A stretch of 64,000 nucleotides of DNA from Paulinella micropora (GCA_009731375.1 BJOX01000072.1:154970-218969), one strand, 5' to 3'. Shown: positions 26,437 to 38,990, numbered from the stretch's first letter. Program-made: numbers and translations. Notes: a model not told the origin generated them from the sequence alone.

Positions 26437-27298
26437 TAGGGGCTGCGCCAACACCTGAAAGGATGGTTTGCGGTGCGCAAAATCCCCCCCCCCCCCCCCC
26501 CCCCCCCTTTTTCCTTNNNNNNNNNNNNNNNNNNNNNNNNNNNNNNNNNNNNNNNNNNNNNNNNNNNNNNNNNNNNNNNNNNNNNNNNNNNNNNNCCCCC
26601 CCCCCCCCAGTCGACAGGATACGTTCGATTGCCAGTATAAATCCTTCCAGCACAGCTCTTAGAGCCTTGGAGCATTCTCAGCCATTCATTTTGGCGCCGG
26701 CTAATTCGCGTGGGGTACGTACAATTGCCGCGCAGGGGTTCCCGGGGGGAGGGCCCCCCTCACCCCCCATGCCCCGTCGACTTGGTACGTTCAATCGCCG
26801 GAGGCACCGCAAGTACTCCCAAAAAAACAAGGAATTTTGGCATTCAGATACTTCCCTCACGCAAATCTTTGCGTGAATTCCAAAAAAACTATATCAGCAT
26901 CAACATCGAGTCTGGGGCTAGCCACCCTGTTAATATGAGCTCCCAACTCCTCCTGGTTCCCACAAACCATGATTTATTCCAACGGGGTTGCAGAAAATAG
27001 GCTTAAAAAACAAGGAATTTTGGCATTCAGGACACTCCCCTAACGCAAATATTTGCGCGAATAATATATATATATATATATGTATATATCAGCATCAACA
27101 TCGAGTCTGGGGCTAGCCACCCTGCAAATATGAGCTCCCAACTCCTCCTGGTTCCCACAAACCATGACTTATTCCGACAGGGGTGCGGAAAAAGTGTGTG
27201 TGTGTGGGGGGGGGTGGGGGTGGGGGGGAAGGATGGGGTACACAATTTCCATCCTCCCCCAACCCCCCACCCCCTACTGCCAACACCTTTCAGGAATA
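26437..27298 (+). mobile_element. element BA, copy 2 (both ends present)
   Basis: Begins CTAGGGGCTGCGCCAACACC next to (TAA)n, then TGAAAGGATGGTTTGCGGTG. A B module interrupted by poly-C and N (26517-26595) follows, with GTCGACAGGATACGTTCG and, at 26776, CCGTCGACTTGGTACGTTCA. Two A units have palindromes at 26859-26874 (one mismatch) and 27043-27058 (last base changed). The end is a GT/G-rich linker, ACACAATTTCCATC, and CAACACCTTTCAGG against (TAA)n. CCTGAAAGG near the left end and CCTTTCAGG at the right end form a short inverted repeat. Length is about 0.86 kb, close to copy 4. No transposase is recognisable, so it would be non-autonomous. Confidence 0.7.
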
Positions 27299-27313
27299 AT
27301 AGTAATGATAATA

Positions 27314-27391
<78 letters not shown>

Positions 27392-27494
27392 TAATAATAA
27401 TATAATAATAATAATAACAATATAATAATATAATAATAGTAATAGTAATAATAATCATAATAATAATAGTAATAATAATAATAATAATAGTAAT

Positions 27495-27761
27495 AGTGCT
27501 TCTCTGTCAATGGCTGATGCATTTCTGCACATGCGCCTCCATCGTCTCAACTGTGAGGGGAGTACGAAGAATTGACGATAAGCTCTAATGACACCCCCGC
27601 AAGGGCAGTTCCAACACTTCCAGACGGGCCGGTATGTTCAATGAAAATACTGGTCCAGACGGATCGGTATGTTCAATGAAAATACTGGTGGCACCGACGG
27701 GAATCGAACTGGCGACAGGGCCCAGATGGCAGAACTTGACCACTGGGCTATCACGGTGTCC
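27495..27761 (-). mobile_element. tRNA-derived SINE, copy 3
   Basis: Head at 27690-27761 on the minus strand with A box TAGCCCAGTGG and B box AGTTCGATTCC, the duplicated GTATTTTCATTGAACATACC segment, and the body ending at AGAGAAGCACTATT. (TAA)n lies on both sides. It is nearly identical to copies 2, 4 and 5 by eye. Confidence 0.85.
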
Positions 27762-27822
<61 letters not shown>

Positions 27823-27824
<2 letters not shown>

Positions 27825-28920
27825 TATCTGAGGCGTACTGATGCAGCTAATGGCATATCCTCAACGGACATAAGCCTCCAATACCCTTGTTCGAGGTCCT
27901 CCACCCCCCCGTGTCAGTCTCTCGCCTGATGATCGGGGCCACCGATGGAGCTCCTGAGGGCAAGACTGCACTAAGCCGAGGTTATTCCGCAGTCCCAGCA
28001 ACCTCTTGCAAGACGTCACCGAATGTGCAAGTGCATACACCAAGCGCGGTTGCTAGAGCTGCCTCGAAACCCCACCCATAACAATCTGGTGTCTGCTGGG
28101 TCCTGGGCTATCAACCAGCATATGCGGAGTTTAAGATCTTTTACGCGCGCAACGACCCTCCTCCCCAGCATCTACTACCAAAGGGTTATGAGTTGGCGTC
28201 ACAGTTTAACGCCTTGAGGCCATTGGGCTGGAACTCTGTTTAACAAGTGTGACTAGGTTTTTTCATCGGGATTTCCCTCAAATATGTCACAGTCAACACT
28301 CCAAGGCAGATTTACTATATCTGAGGCGTACTGATGCAGGTAATGGCATATCCTCAACGGACATAAGCCTCCAATACCCTTGTTCGAGGTCCTCCACCCC
28401 CCCGTGTCAGTCTCTCGCCTGATGATCGGGGCCACCGATGGAGCTCCTGAGGGCAAGACTGCACTAAGCCGAGGTTATTCCGCAGTCCCAGCAACCTCTT
28501 GCAAGACGTCACCGAATGTGCAAGTGCATACACCAAGCGCGGTTGCTAGAGCTGCCTCGAAACCCCACCCATAACAATCTGGTGTCTGCTGGGTCCTGGG
28601 CTATCAACCAGCATATGCGGAGTTTAAGATCTTTTACGCGCGCAACGACCCTCCTCCCCAGCATCTACCACCAAAGGGTTATGAGTTGGCGTCACAGTTT
28701 AACGCCTTGAGGCCATTGGGCTGGAACTCTGTTTAGCAAGTGTGACTAGGTTTTTTCATCGGGATTTCCCTCAAATATGTCACAGTCTAATAATAATAAT
28801 AATAATACTATATCTGAGGCGTACTGATGCAGCTAATGGCATATCCTCAACGGACATAAGCCTCCAATACCCTTGTTCGAGGTCCTCCACCCCCCCGTGT
28901 CAGTCTCTCGCCTGATGATC
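27823..28920 (+). mobile_element. M430 family, three head-to-tail copies
   Basis: Units start with TATATCTGAGGCGTACTGAT at 27823, 28316 and 28809, each 493 bp apart. The third is cut by an N gap at 28921. Copies 1 and 2 differ at only a few positions that I can see. The junctions differ: copy 1 ends CACAGTCAACACTCCAAGGC before copy 2, while copy 2 ends CACAGTC followed by (TAA)n. The full unit therefore extends about 45 bp beyond the part in minus-strand copies, through GTGTGACTAGGTTTTTTCAT to ATATGTCACAGTC. No coding function is assigned. Confidence 0.8.
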
Positions 28921-28992
28921 NNNNNNNNNNNNNNNNNNNNNNNNNNNNNNNNNNNNNNNNNNNNNNNNNNNNNNNNNNNNNNNNNNNNNNNN
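28921..28992. other. assembly gap joining M430 and BA
   Basis: 72 N followed by poly-G/poly-C. The join of the truncated M430 unit to the BA module on the right may be an assembly artefact. Confidence 0.9.
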
Positions 28993-29623
28993 GGGGGGGG
29001 GGCCCCCCCCCCCCCCCCCCCCCTCAGGCTGGGGTTCCCGGGGGGAGAGCCCCCCGGACCCCCCCTTTCCCGTCGACAGGGTACGTTCAATTGCCGGAGG
29101 TACCAGCAGAACGCAAATGCAAGCTCTGGTGGCACAATAACCTAAAATCTCTGGTTTTTGTGACACCCGCCACCAAAACTCCGAAGAGAGCGCACCGAGA
29201 GGTGTCGGGTACACCAAACATCAGCCTCAAACTTCCTCAGGTGTGCGCAAACGGCGCCTGGTGGCGCAAAAAACTCAAATTTCCGGTGTGTATGCCCCCG
29301 GCGCCACAATTTTTATATTTTCAAAGAGAGCTCATCAAGAAGTGTCAGATACACCAACTATCAGCCGCAAACGGCGCCTGGTGCCACAAGACCTCAATTT
29401 TCTGGTTTGGGTGCCACCCGCGACCAGAACGGGTACGTACAATCACAGGGCTGGGGTTCCCGGGGGGAGGACCCCCCGAACCCCCCCCTGCCCCGTCGAC
29501 AGGGTACGTTCAATTGCCGGAGGACGCCTGGTGGCACAAGACCTCAATTTTCTGGTGTGACCCGCGACCAAAATGGGTACGTACAATCGCCGGGCTGAGG
29601 TTCCCGGGGGGAGGGCCCCTGGG

Positions 29624-29657
<34 letters not shown>

Positions 29658-30315
29658 GGGCNNNNNNNNNNTTTGGCATTCAGGACACTCCCCTAACGCA
29701 AATATTTGCGTGAATATCAAAAAAACTAAATCAGCATCAACATCGAGTCTGCGGCTAGCCACCCTGCCAATATGAGCTCCAACTCCTCCTGGTTCCCACA
29801 AACCATGATTTATAGGGATGGGGGGTGCAAAAAGGCAAAAAAAAAAGGCAAAAAAAAAGGCCAAAAAAAAAAAAAAAAAATTCTGGCATTCAGGACACTC
29901 CCCTAACGCAAATATTTGCGTGAATTCCAAAAAATTATATCAGCATCAAGATCAAGTCTGGGGCTAGCCACCCTGCCAATATGAGCTTCCAACTCCTCCT
30001 GGCTCCCACAAACCATGATTTATATGGATGGGGGGTGCAAAAAAAAGGAAAAAAAAACCAAGGAATTTTGGCATTCAGGACACTTCCTAACGCAAATGTT
30101 TGCGTGAATTAAAAAAAAAAAAATTATACCAGCATCAAGATCGAGTCTGGTGCTAACCACCCTGCCAATATGAGCTCCCAACTCCTGCTGGTTCCCACAA
30201 ACCATGATTTATAGGAATAGGGGTGCGAAAATGCGGGGTGGGTGGGTGGAGGGTACACAATTTCCATTTTCCCCCTCCCCCCAAACCCCCACCCCCTACT
30301 CCAACACCTTTCAAA

Positions 30316-30316
<1 letters not shown>
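28993..30316 (+). mobile_element. element BA, copy 3 (expanded)
   Basis: Several tandem B units (GGCGCCTGGTGGCACAAGAC-type starts near 29250, 29370 and 29525; CCGTCGACAGGGTACGTTCA at about 29069 and 29492) with insertions unlike the other copies at 29130-29340, then poly-C and a 10-N gap (29662-29671). Three A units follow, with palindromes at 29696-29711, 29906-29921 and 30090-30105 (one mismatch); unit length varies with internal poly-A. It ends with the ACACAATTTCCATTTTCCCC linker and CCAACACCTTTCA before (TAA)n. Confidence 0.7.
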
Positions 30317-30348
<32 letters not shown>

Positions 30349-30349
<1 letters not shown>

Positions 30350-30617
30350 GTGCTTCTCTGTCAATGGCTGATGCATTTCTGCACATGCGCCTCCATCGTC
30401 TCACCCGTGAGGGGAGTACGAAGAATTGACGATAAGCTCTAATGACACCCCCGCAAGGGCAGTTCCAACACTTCCAGACGGGCCGGTATGTTCAATGAAA
30501 ATACTGGTCCAGAAATAGACCGGTATGTTCAATGAAAATACTGGTGGCACCGACGGGAATCGAACTGGCGACAGGGCCCAGATGGTAGAACTTGACCACT
30601 GGGCTATCACGGTGTCC
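30349..30617 (-). mobile_element. tRNA-derived SINE, copy 4
   Basis: Head at 30546-30617 on the minus strand, with A and B boxes as in copy 3 and the duplicated TTCATTGAACATACCGG segment, one copy of which reads with TCTATTTCTGGACC as in copy 5. (TAA)n lies on both sides. Confidence 0.85.
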
Positions 30618-30694
<77 letters not shown>

Positions 30695-30708
30695 CAACAA
30701 CAACAATG

Positions 30709-30751
<43 letters not shown>

Positions 30752-30864
30752 TAATAATAATAATGATAATAATAGACATACCCGGGCTGCCCATCCTTGT
30801 TTTCATTCAGCGAGCCCTGAGACAATATGTGTGTATGTATGTATGTATGTATGTATAGATAGAT

Positions 30865-30896
<32 letters not shown>

Positions 30897-30907
30897 GGAT
30901 AAATTGT

Positions 30908-30943
<36 letters not shown>

Positions 30944-30987
30944 CAGATAGATAGACAGATAGATAGATAGATAGACAGATAGATAGG

Positions 30988-31020
<33 letters not shown>
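30618..31020. repeat. (TAA)n, (AAC)n, (ATGT)n and (GATA)n
   Basis: TAA repeat with an AAC patch to 30775, a 50-bp unique piece containing CCCGGGCTGCCCATCCTTGT, ATGT to 30856, then GATA to 31020. Confidence 0.93.
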
Positions 31021-31021
<1 letters not shown>

Positions 31022-31023
<2 letters not shown>

Positions 31024-31224
31024 CCTGTGATGTCTTGGAGAAGCGCCGTGCCAGCGTGTATAGATAGATAGATAGATAGACCTGTGATGTCTTGGAGAAG
31101 CGCCGTGCTAGCGTGTATAGATAGATAGATAGATAGACAGATAGATAGATAGATAGATAGACAGACAGATAGATAGATAGATAGATAGATAGACAGACAG
31201 AAAGATGGATAGATGGATAGATAG

Positions 31225-31255
<31 letters not shown>

Positions 31256-31447
31256 GATAGACCTGTGATGTCTTGGAGAAGCGCCGTGCCAAAGTTTTCT
31301 TCCTTAACACAGCCTCACTGCAAGTTTACGAATATGTAGATAGAGAGATAGATAGACAGATAGATAGAACCACCTATCTGTCTATCTATCTCAAAGTTTT
31401 CTTCCTTAACACAGCCTCACTGCAAGTTTACGAATATGTAGATAGAG

Positions 31448-31479
<32 letters not shown>

Positions 31480-31547
31480 CTCCTATCTGTCTATCTATCT
31501 CAAAGTTTTCTTCCTTAACACAGCCTCACTGCAAGTTTACGAATATG

Positions 31548-31592
<45 letters not shown>

Positions 31593-31755
31593 CCACCTAT
31601 CTGTCTATCTATGTCAAAGTTTTCTTCCTTAACACAGCCTCACTGCAAGTTTACGAATATGTAGATAGATAGATAGATAGATAGATCCACCTATCTGTCT
31701 ATCTATGTCAAAGTTTTCTTCCTTAACACAGCCTCACTGCAAGTTTACGAATATG

Positions 31756-31788
<33 letters not shown>

Positions 31789-31856
31789 CCCCTATCTGTC
31801 TATCTATCTCAAAATTTTCTTCCTTAACACAGCCTCACTGCAAGTTTACGAATATG

Positions 31857-31897
<41 letters not shown>

Positions 31898-31974
31898 CCA
31901 CCTTCTGTCTATCTATCTCAAAGTTTTCTTCCTTAACACAGTCTCACTGCAAGTTTACGAATATGTAGATAGAG

Positions 31975-32010
<36 letters not shown>

Positions 32011-32106
32011 CTCCTGTCTATCTATCTCAAAGTTTTCTTCCTTAACACAGCCTCTGCAAGTTTAGGAATATGTATGTAGATAGATAGAAAGATAGATAGA
32101 TAGATG

Positions 32107-32137
<31 letters not shown>

Positions 32138-32210
32138 CTACCTACCTGTCTATCTATCTCAACTTCTTCTTCCTTAACACAGCCTCACTGCAAGTTTAGG
32201 AATGGAATAT
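31022..32210 (+). repeat. two core-microsatellite arrays in (GATA)n
   Basis: Core 1, ACCTGTGATGTCTTGGAGAA then GCGCCGTGCC, occurs at 31023, 31080 and 31261. Core 2, AAAGTTTTCTTCCTTAACAC then AGCCTCACTGCAAGTTTACG, occurs nine times: 31291, 31393, 31502, 31616, 31710, 31811, 31920, 32029 and 32161. Core 2 begins exactly where the third core 1 ends, so the two are fused once. Spacers are GATA arrays on one side and short CTATCTGTCTATCTAT on the other. Spacing is about 100-130 bp. The cores keep high identity while the spacers vary in length. Confidence 0.93.
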
Positions 32211-32229
32211 GTATATATTAGAAAAGAGT

Positions 32230-32233
32230 GATA

Positions 32234-32306
<73 letters not shown>

Positions 32307-32318
32307 CATCTATCTATC

Positions 32319-32368
<50 letters not shown>

Positions 32369-32393
32369 ATCTATCGATCTATCTATCTATCTA

Positions 32394-32427
<34 letters not shown>

Positions 32428-32428
32428 C

Positions 32429-32500
<72 letters not shown>

Positions 32501-32583
32501 GTCTGTCTGTCTATCTATGCCTATGTCTTCGGATATGCAGAGCTGATAGACCAAACATAACATTTCTATCTATCTATCTATAC

Positions 32584-32632
<49 letters not shown>

Positions 32633-32695
32633 CGTCCATCCATCCATCCATCCATCCATCCATCTATCTATCTATCTTATCTATCTATCTATCTA

Positions 32696-32768
<73 letters not shown>
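32230..32768. repeat. (CTAT)n array
   Basis: CTAT with CTGT and CATC variants and one unique insertion at 32517-32560 (TATGTCTTCGGATATGCAGA). Leu-Ser-Ile-Tyr frames are repeat translations. Confidence 0.95.
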
Positions 32769-32860
32769 GATTATGTGAGAGTTGTGTATATGGATGGATA
32801 GACGGATGCATCTAGAGATAGACACAGACAAACAGGTAGATAGATAGACAGACAGATAGA

Positions 32861-34721
32861 TGAGATGTCGCAAAGGAATGTAGTCCTTGCAAAGGAACGC
32901 AGTTTCACATCAAACAATAATTTGTGTACTGTGCATGTGTCCGGGATGGGAATCACGGGTAGACTGTGTTCTGGAAAAAGAAGAGGAGGAAGGACGTTGA
33001 AGAAAAAGGCAATCTAGGAATGGAGAGTGGGAGGATAAGGAAGAAGAGAAAGAAAAGGAAGCCGTTAGTCCAAGTGTTTTGAGCACCGTAAGCTTGCGCA
33101 AGCTACAATGATGACATTGTATGAGGCCTAAACCCCCGCAGGGACCTAGCCCGGGCTATGCAACACTGGACGGCTATGATGGAATGCAGTCACCAATACG
33201 GACTAGAGGAAGATTAGTCCAATTTTTGACTGCACAGGAGCGATAAATCGCAAAAGAGCAACGAGCTACGCAGGAGGATAGCTTGAAGCAAAGGGATTTG
33301 GATTGGGGATGGGAAAAACCCAAGGCGCGGAAACATCGATGAACAGAGAACGATACCATGCCGCGAGCCCCGCATTCGATTGGTCGAAGGTGGCAGGTCC
33401 ATCCGTTGTCCTCGATTTGAGATTTGAGCTTGTTGTATCGGTTGGTCTTGTAGGCTCGTGCGTCAAGGATGTTTTCCTCGACCGGGCACGTTAGCTCGAT
33501 CAGAATACATATCTTGGTAGACAGTGACCAGACAACGATATCGGGGCGGAGGTCAGTGACACAAATGTGGACAGGAAAGGCTTGCTCAGAACCGGTGTAT
33601 TGGGTTTGGAGTTGCCAATCGTTTGCAGTGTCAAGCAGGGATGGTCGATGAAATGACTGTCTCTTAGGCTTCTGCTCGCCCTCTTTCACAAACATAGACT
33701 TTGATTCATTTTGGTCTATAGGGGAGCGTTTGTTATGGCTCTCGATGTGTTTTTGAAGGGGAGCTTCAATAGTGCAGAGCACAGAGTCATGACGCCAGGT
33801 ATAGCGGCCTTGTTTGAGGGCAACATGGCAACCGGAGAGGATGTGGCATAGATGTGCTTGACCAGAACAGAGGGCACACTTGTTGTTGGGAATGATTCCC
33901 CACAGACGTCTAAGGTCGGGGGTAATAACCGAGTTTGTGCTTGCGTTGATGACCCAAGAGATTAAACGGGGATTACGGGTTCCGATGAGGCGAGCCCAGG
34001 AGAGGTCGAAGGGGCATGCGTCTTCAAAACGAAGGAAGCACCCTTGCATGGCTTTGTCCATGTCATGCACTGTGGTTGTCTCAAGTATTGTCTCAGCAGC
34101 TAATTCTAAAACCCTGTCTTTGCGGTCTGTGATGGAATGTTCTTTTGGGTAGCGACCATGGCCAAGTCCGAGATGATCGGATTGGCCTCGATGTTTGAAT
34201 TCAAAATCAACTTGTGCCTCAAGCTTTTCGAGCACAGGCTCTGGTTTCCAGATAGTTCGAAATGTTTCGTGTTTCGTCAGGTTCATCGCATAAATGGACG
34301 AGAGGTGTTTATCTGGGCAGTACTTCAGCATTTGAGCACGGTTGATTTGAAGTCGCTGGTAAAAAGAGACGATGGATTGGAGCTGTAGACCGAATTTCGA
34401 GCGTGGGCGGTAAAGGCAAGAGACCAGAGCTCTTTTGTAGATATTGGCCCATTTTTTGAGGAAGCGGGTCGCAATTTTCTCAAGGGTTTTGGCGAAAGAT
34501 AAGCAGAGGTCATAAATGAGAAATGGCCAGGCAAGTGACTGGACAGCGTAGTGCTGGTATAGCCAAAATTTCATAAAGCCATTGATCGAGCAGCTATCGA
34601 TGGCTTGCATAGAAAGAATGAACTTCTTTTGGATTGCTGCACGTTGTTCGTTTTCGCTGAGGTCATGGTAGACAATCCATCCGAGGTCTTTGAAAGGCTT
34701 GTCAGCGATGAAGTCAATCGG
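32861..34721 (-). mobile_element. 5'-truncated non-LTR retrotransposon with restriction-like endonuclease
   Basis: The 1.5-kb ORF (33174-34721) and about 310 bp of 3' sequence lie between GATA arrays. At the 5' side, coding sequence stops dead at 34721 and (GATA)n begins; the first array codon in frame is a stop. At the 3' side, the minus strand ends ...GCGACATCTCA and runs into TCTATCTATC. The last 113 bp recur at 46824-46936, again ending in the same GATA repeat in the same orientation. 5' truncation is usual for target-primed reverse transcription. No poly-A tail is seen. Target preference for GATA repeat is an inference from two copies in a window already rich in GATA. Confidence 0.8.
33174..34721 (-). 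CDS. retrotransposon polyprotein C-terminus: RT thumb, CCHC knuckle, RLE nuclease
   Basis: The frame is open from the array junction at 34721 and reads 37 codons (PIDFIADKPFKDLGWIVYHD...) before the first ATG at 34610, so that ATG is internal and the true start is lost. Numbering from that ATG (478 residues): residues 1-120 fit the thumb and linker of an R2/R4-type reverse transcriptase (KKWANIYKRALVSCLYRPRS, then GLQLQSI). A CCHC zinc knuckle follows, C245-x2-C248-x7-H256-x4-C261, then RYTWRHDSVL. The restriction-like endonuclease has RPD (D357), E372 in IELT and K388, the PD-(D/E)-K order of this nuclease. The RT catalytic FADD region is absent because of the truncation. The surviving frame has no internal stop, so the insertion may be recent. 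The R2/R4-like grouping is from motif order only. It would nick target DNA and prime cDNA synthesis in the nucleus if a full copy exists elsewhere. Confidence 0.88.
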   Translation of the reverse strand, partial: PIDFIADKPFKDLGWIVYHDLSENEQRAAIQKKFILSMQAIDSCSINGFMKFWLYQHYAVQSLAWPFLIYDLCLSFAKTLEKIATRFLKKWANIYKRALVSCLYRPRSKFGLQLQSIVSFYQRLQINRAQMLKYCPDKHLSSIYAMNLTKHETFRTIWKPEPVLEKLEAQVDFEFKHRGQSDHLGLGHGRYPKEHSITDRKDRVLELAAETILETTTVHDMDKAMQGCFLRFEDACPFDLSWARLIGTRNPRLISWVINASTNSVITPDLRRLWGIIPNNKCALCSGQAHLCHILSGCHVALKQGRYTWRHDSVLCTIEAPLQKHIESHNKRSPIDQNESKSMFVKEGEQKPKRQSFHRPSLLDTANDWQLQTQYTGSEQAFPVHICVTDLRPDIVVWSLSTKICILIELTCPVEENILDARAYKTNRYNKLKSQIEDNGWTCHLRPIECGARGMVSFSVHRCFRALGFSHPQSKSLCFKLSSCVARCSFAIYRSCAVKNWTNLPLVRIGDCIPS

Positions 34722-34722
34722 T

Positions 34723-34769
<47 letters not shown>

Positions 34770-34852
34770 GTAGATAGATAGATAGATCGGGAGAAACGTT
34801 GATTGATTGATGAATCAAGTTGGATATATATTATGTACACCCACAAAAACAC

Positions 34853-34897
<45 letters not shown>
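34722..34897. repeat. (GATA)n, short unique spacer, (ATT)n
   Basis: GATA 34722-34787 (the retrotransposon's 5' border), 60 bp of unique sequence, then ATT 34852-34897, which borders the SINE. Confidence 0.93.
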
Positions 34898-34898
<1 letters not shown>

Positions 34899-35167
34899 GG
34901 ACACCGTGATAGCCCAGTGGTCAAGTTCTACCATCTGGGCCCTGTCGCCAGTTCGATTCCCGTCGGTGCCACCAGTATTTTCATTGAACATACCGGTCTA
35001 TTTCTGGACCAGTATTTTCATTGAACATACCGGCCCGTCTGGAAGTGTTGGAACTGCCCTTGCGGGGGTGTCATTAGAGCTTATCGTCAATTCTTCGTAC
35101 TCCCCTCACGGGTGAGACGATGGAGGCGCATGTGCAGAAATGCATCAGCCATTGACAGAGAAGCACT
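34899..35167 (+). mobile_element. tRNA-derived SINE, copy 5
   Basis: Plus-strand copy, the easiest to read. Head 34899-34970 (72 nt): A box TAGCCCAGTGG at 34910-34920 and B box AGTTCGATTCC at 34950-34960. The ends GGACACCG and CGGTGCC pair except for one base. Then CACCAGTATTTTCATTGAAC twice, a body with CTTGCGGGGGTGTCATTAGA and GAGACGATGGAGGCGCATGT, and an end at GAGAAGCACTATT running into (ATT)n. The promoter boxes are what polymerase III would need. Partner LINE and body superfamily were not recognised. Confidence 0.87.
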
Positions 35168-35234
35168 ATTATTATTATTATTACTATTGTTATTGTTATT
35201 ATTATTATTATTATTATTGTTATTATTGTTATTA

Positions 35235-35289
<55 letters not shown>

Positions 35290-35328
35290 TATCATCATCA
35301 TCATTATGATTGATTATTATTATTATCC
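35168..35328. repeat. (ATT)n array
   Basis: ATT with GTT and ATC variants between SINE copy 5 and BA copy 4. Confidence 0.95.
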
Positions 35329-35816
35329 CTGAAAGGTGTTGGTCAAGGGGGTGGGGGGCTTGGGGGGAGGGGGAGAAGGAAAATTGTGTACCCACACCCC
35401 CACCCGCATTTTCGCACCCCTATCCCTATAAATCATGGTTTGTGGGAACGAGAAGGAGTTGGGAGCTCATATTGGCAGAGTGGTTAGCCCCAGGCTCGAT
35501 CTTGATGCTGGTATATATTTTTTGGATGCCACACAAATATTTGCGTTAGGGAAGTGTCCTGAATGCCAAAATTCCTTGGTTTTTTGGCCTTTTTTTGCAC
35601 CCCCCATCCATATAGATCATGGTTTGTGGAACCAGGAGGAGTTGGGAGCTCATATGGGCAGGGTGGTTAGCAGCAGACTCGATATTGATGCTGGTATAAT
35701 TTATTTGGAATTCACGCAAATATTTGCGTTAGGGGAGTGTCCTGAATACCAAATTTCCATATTTTTTAGCAGTTCCGGCAATTGAACGTACCCTGTCGAC
35801 GGGGCAGGGGGGGTCC

Positions 35817-35864
<48 letters not shown>

Positions 35865-36226
35865 NNNNNNNNNNACCTGAAAATTGAGGTTTTTTTTTTT
35901 TGCCACTAGGCGCCTTTTGCGGCACCTCCGGCAATTCAACGTACCCTGTCGAAGGGAAAAGGGGGGGGGTTCCGGGGGGCCCTCCCCCCGGGAACCCCAC
36001 CCCTGTGATTGTACGTACCCGTCCTGATCGCGGGTGGCACCCACACCTGAAAATTGAGGTTTTCTGCCACCAGGCGCCCTTTGCGGCACCTCCGGCAATG
36101 CAACGTACCCTGTCGAAGGGAAAGGGGGCGGGGTCCGGGGGGCCCTCCAAAAAGTGATAAGAAGTGGTGGTTAGGTGCGCGAAGCGCACCGGTAAACCAT
36201 CCTTTCAGGTTTTGGCGCAGCCCCTA
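35329..36226 (-). mobile_element. element BA, copy 4 (both ends present)
   Basis: Minus-strand copy of about 0.9 kb. From the left: CCTGAAAGGTGTTGG, the G-rich linker, two A units (palindromes 35531-35546 with one mismatch and 35714-35729 perfect), two or three B units around a poly-C and 10-N gap (35865-35874), a 7-bp hairpin GGTGCGC-GAA-GCGCACC (36173-36189), AAACCATCCTTTCAGG, then GGCGCAGCCCCTAG against (ATT)n. This copy gives the clearest view of the outer end. Poly-C or poly-G in every copy breaks the assembly. Confidence 0.72.
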
Positions 36227-36260
<34 letters not shown>

Positions 36261-36708
36261 CCGATGAAAAAACCTAGTCACACTTGCTAAACAGAGTTCC
36301 AGCCCAATGGCCTCAAGGCGTTAAACTGTGACGCCAACTCATAACCCTTTGGTGGTAGATGCTGGGGAGGAGGGTCGTTGCGCGCGTAAAAGATCTTAAA
36401 CTCCGCATATGCTGGTTGATAGCCCAGGACCCAGCAGACACCAGATTGTTATGGGTGGGGTTTCGAGGCAGCTCTAGCAACCGCGCTTGGTGTATGCACT
36501 TGCACATTCGGTGACGTCTTGCAAGAGGTTGCTGGGACTGCGGAATAACCTCGGCTTAGTGCAGTCTTGCCCTCAGGAGCTCCATCGGTGGCCCCGATCA
36601 TCAGGCGAGAGACTGACACGGGGGGGTGGAGGACCTCGAACAAGGGTATTGGAGGCTTATGTCCGTTGAGGATATGCCATTAGCTGCATCAGTACGCCTC
36701 AGATATAG
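36261..36708 (-). mobile_element. M430 family, copy with (ATT)n on both sides
   Basis: Minus-strand copy, starting at CCCGATGAAAAAACCTAGTC and ending in ..CTCAGATATAGTA. It lacks the last ~35 bp (to CACAGTC) of the head-to-tail copies. Sequence is nearly the same as at 27823-28787. Confidence 0.8.
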
Positions 36709-36731
36709 TATTATTATTATTATCATTATAT

Positions 36732-36784
<53 letters not shown>

Positions 36785-36862
36785 TTATTATTCTTATTAT
36801 TCTTATTATTATTATTCTTCTTCTTCTTCTTATTATTATTATTATTATCATTATTATCATTA

Positions 36863-36936
<74 letters not shown>

Positions 36937-36958
36937 CATTACTACTACGACTACTACG

Positions 36959-36992
<34 letters not shown>

Positions 36993-37030
36993 TTATTATT
37001 CTTATTCTTATTCTTATTATTACCCTGGCA
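36709..37030. repeat. (ATT), (CTA), (CTT) array with inverted switch
   Basis: ATT, CTA, ATT/CTT, then AAT switching directly to ATT at about 36892, then CTA and ATT. The switch is a palindromic AAT/ATT junction. Confidence 0.93.

Positions 37031-38990
<1,960 letters not shown>

Noticed and set aside
27887-28717. Repeated 64-codon ORFs as a conserved small-protein family
   Set aside because: They recur because M430 copies are nearly identical at DNA level; overlapping frames on both strands are equally conserved.
29091-29696. 201-codon ORF with Pro/Arg-rich peptides
   Set aside because: It lies within tandem B units of element BA; repeated peptides reflect GC-rich DNA repeats and it crosses a poly-C and N gap.
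33880-34388. Plus-strand ORFs of 83-90 codons
   Set aside because: Antisense shadows of the retrotransposon polyprotein.
34899-34970. Functional tRNA gene
   Set aside because: The head has A and B boxes and pairing ends, but D and anticodon arms do not fold, and five copies with a common body show it is a SINE.
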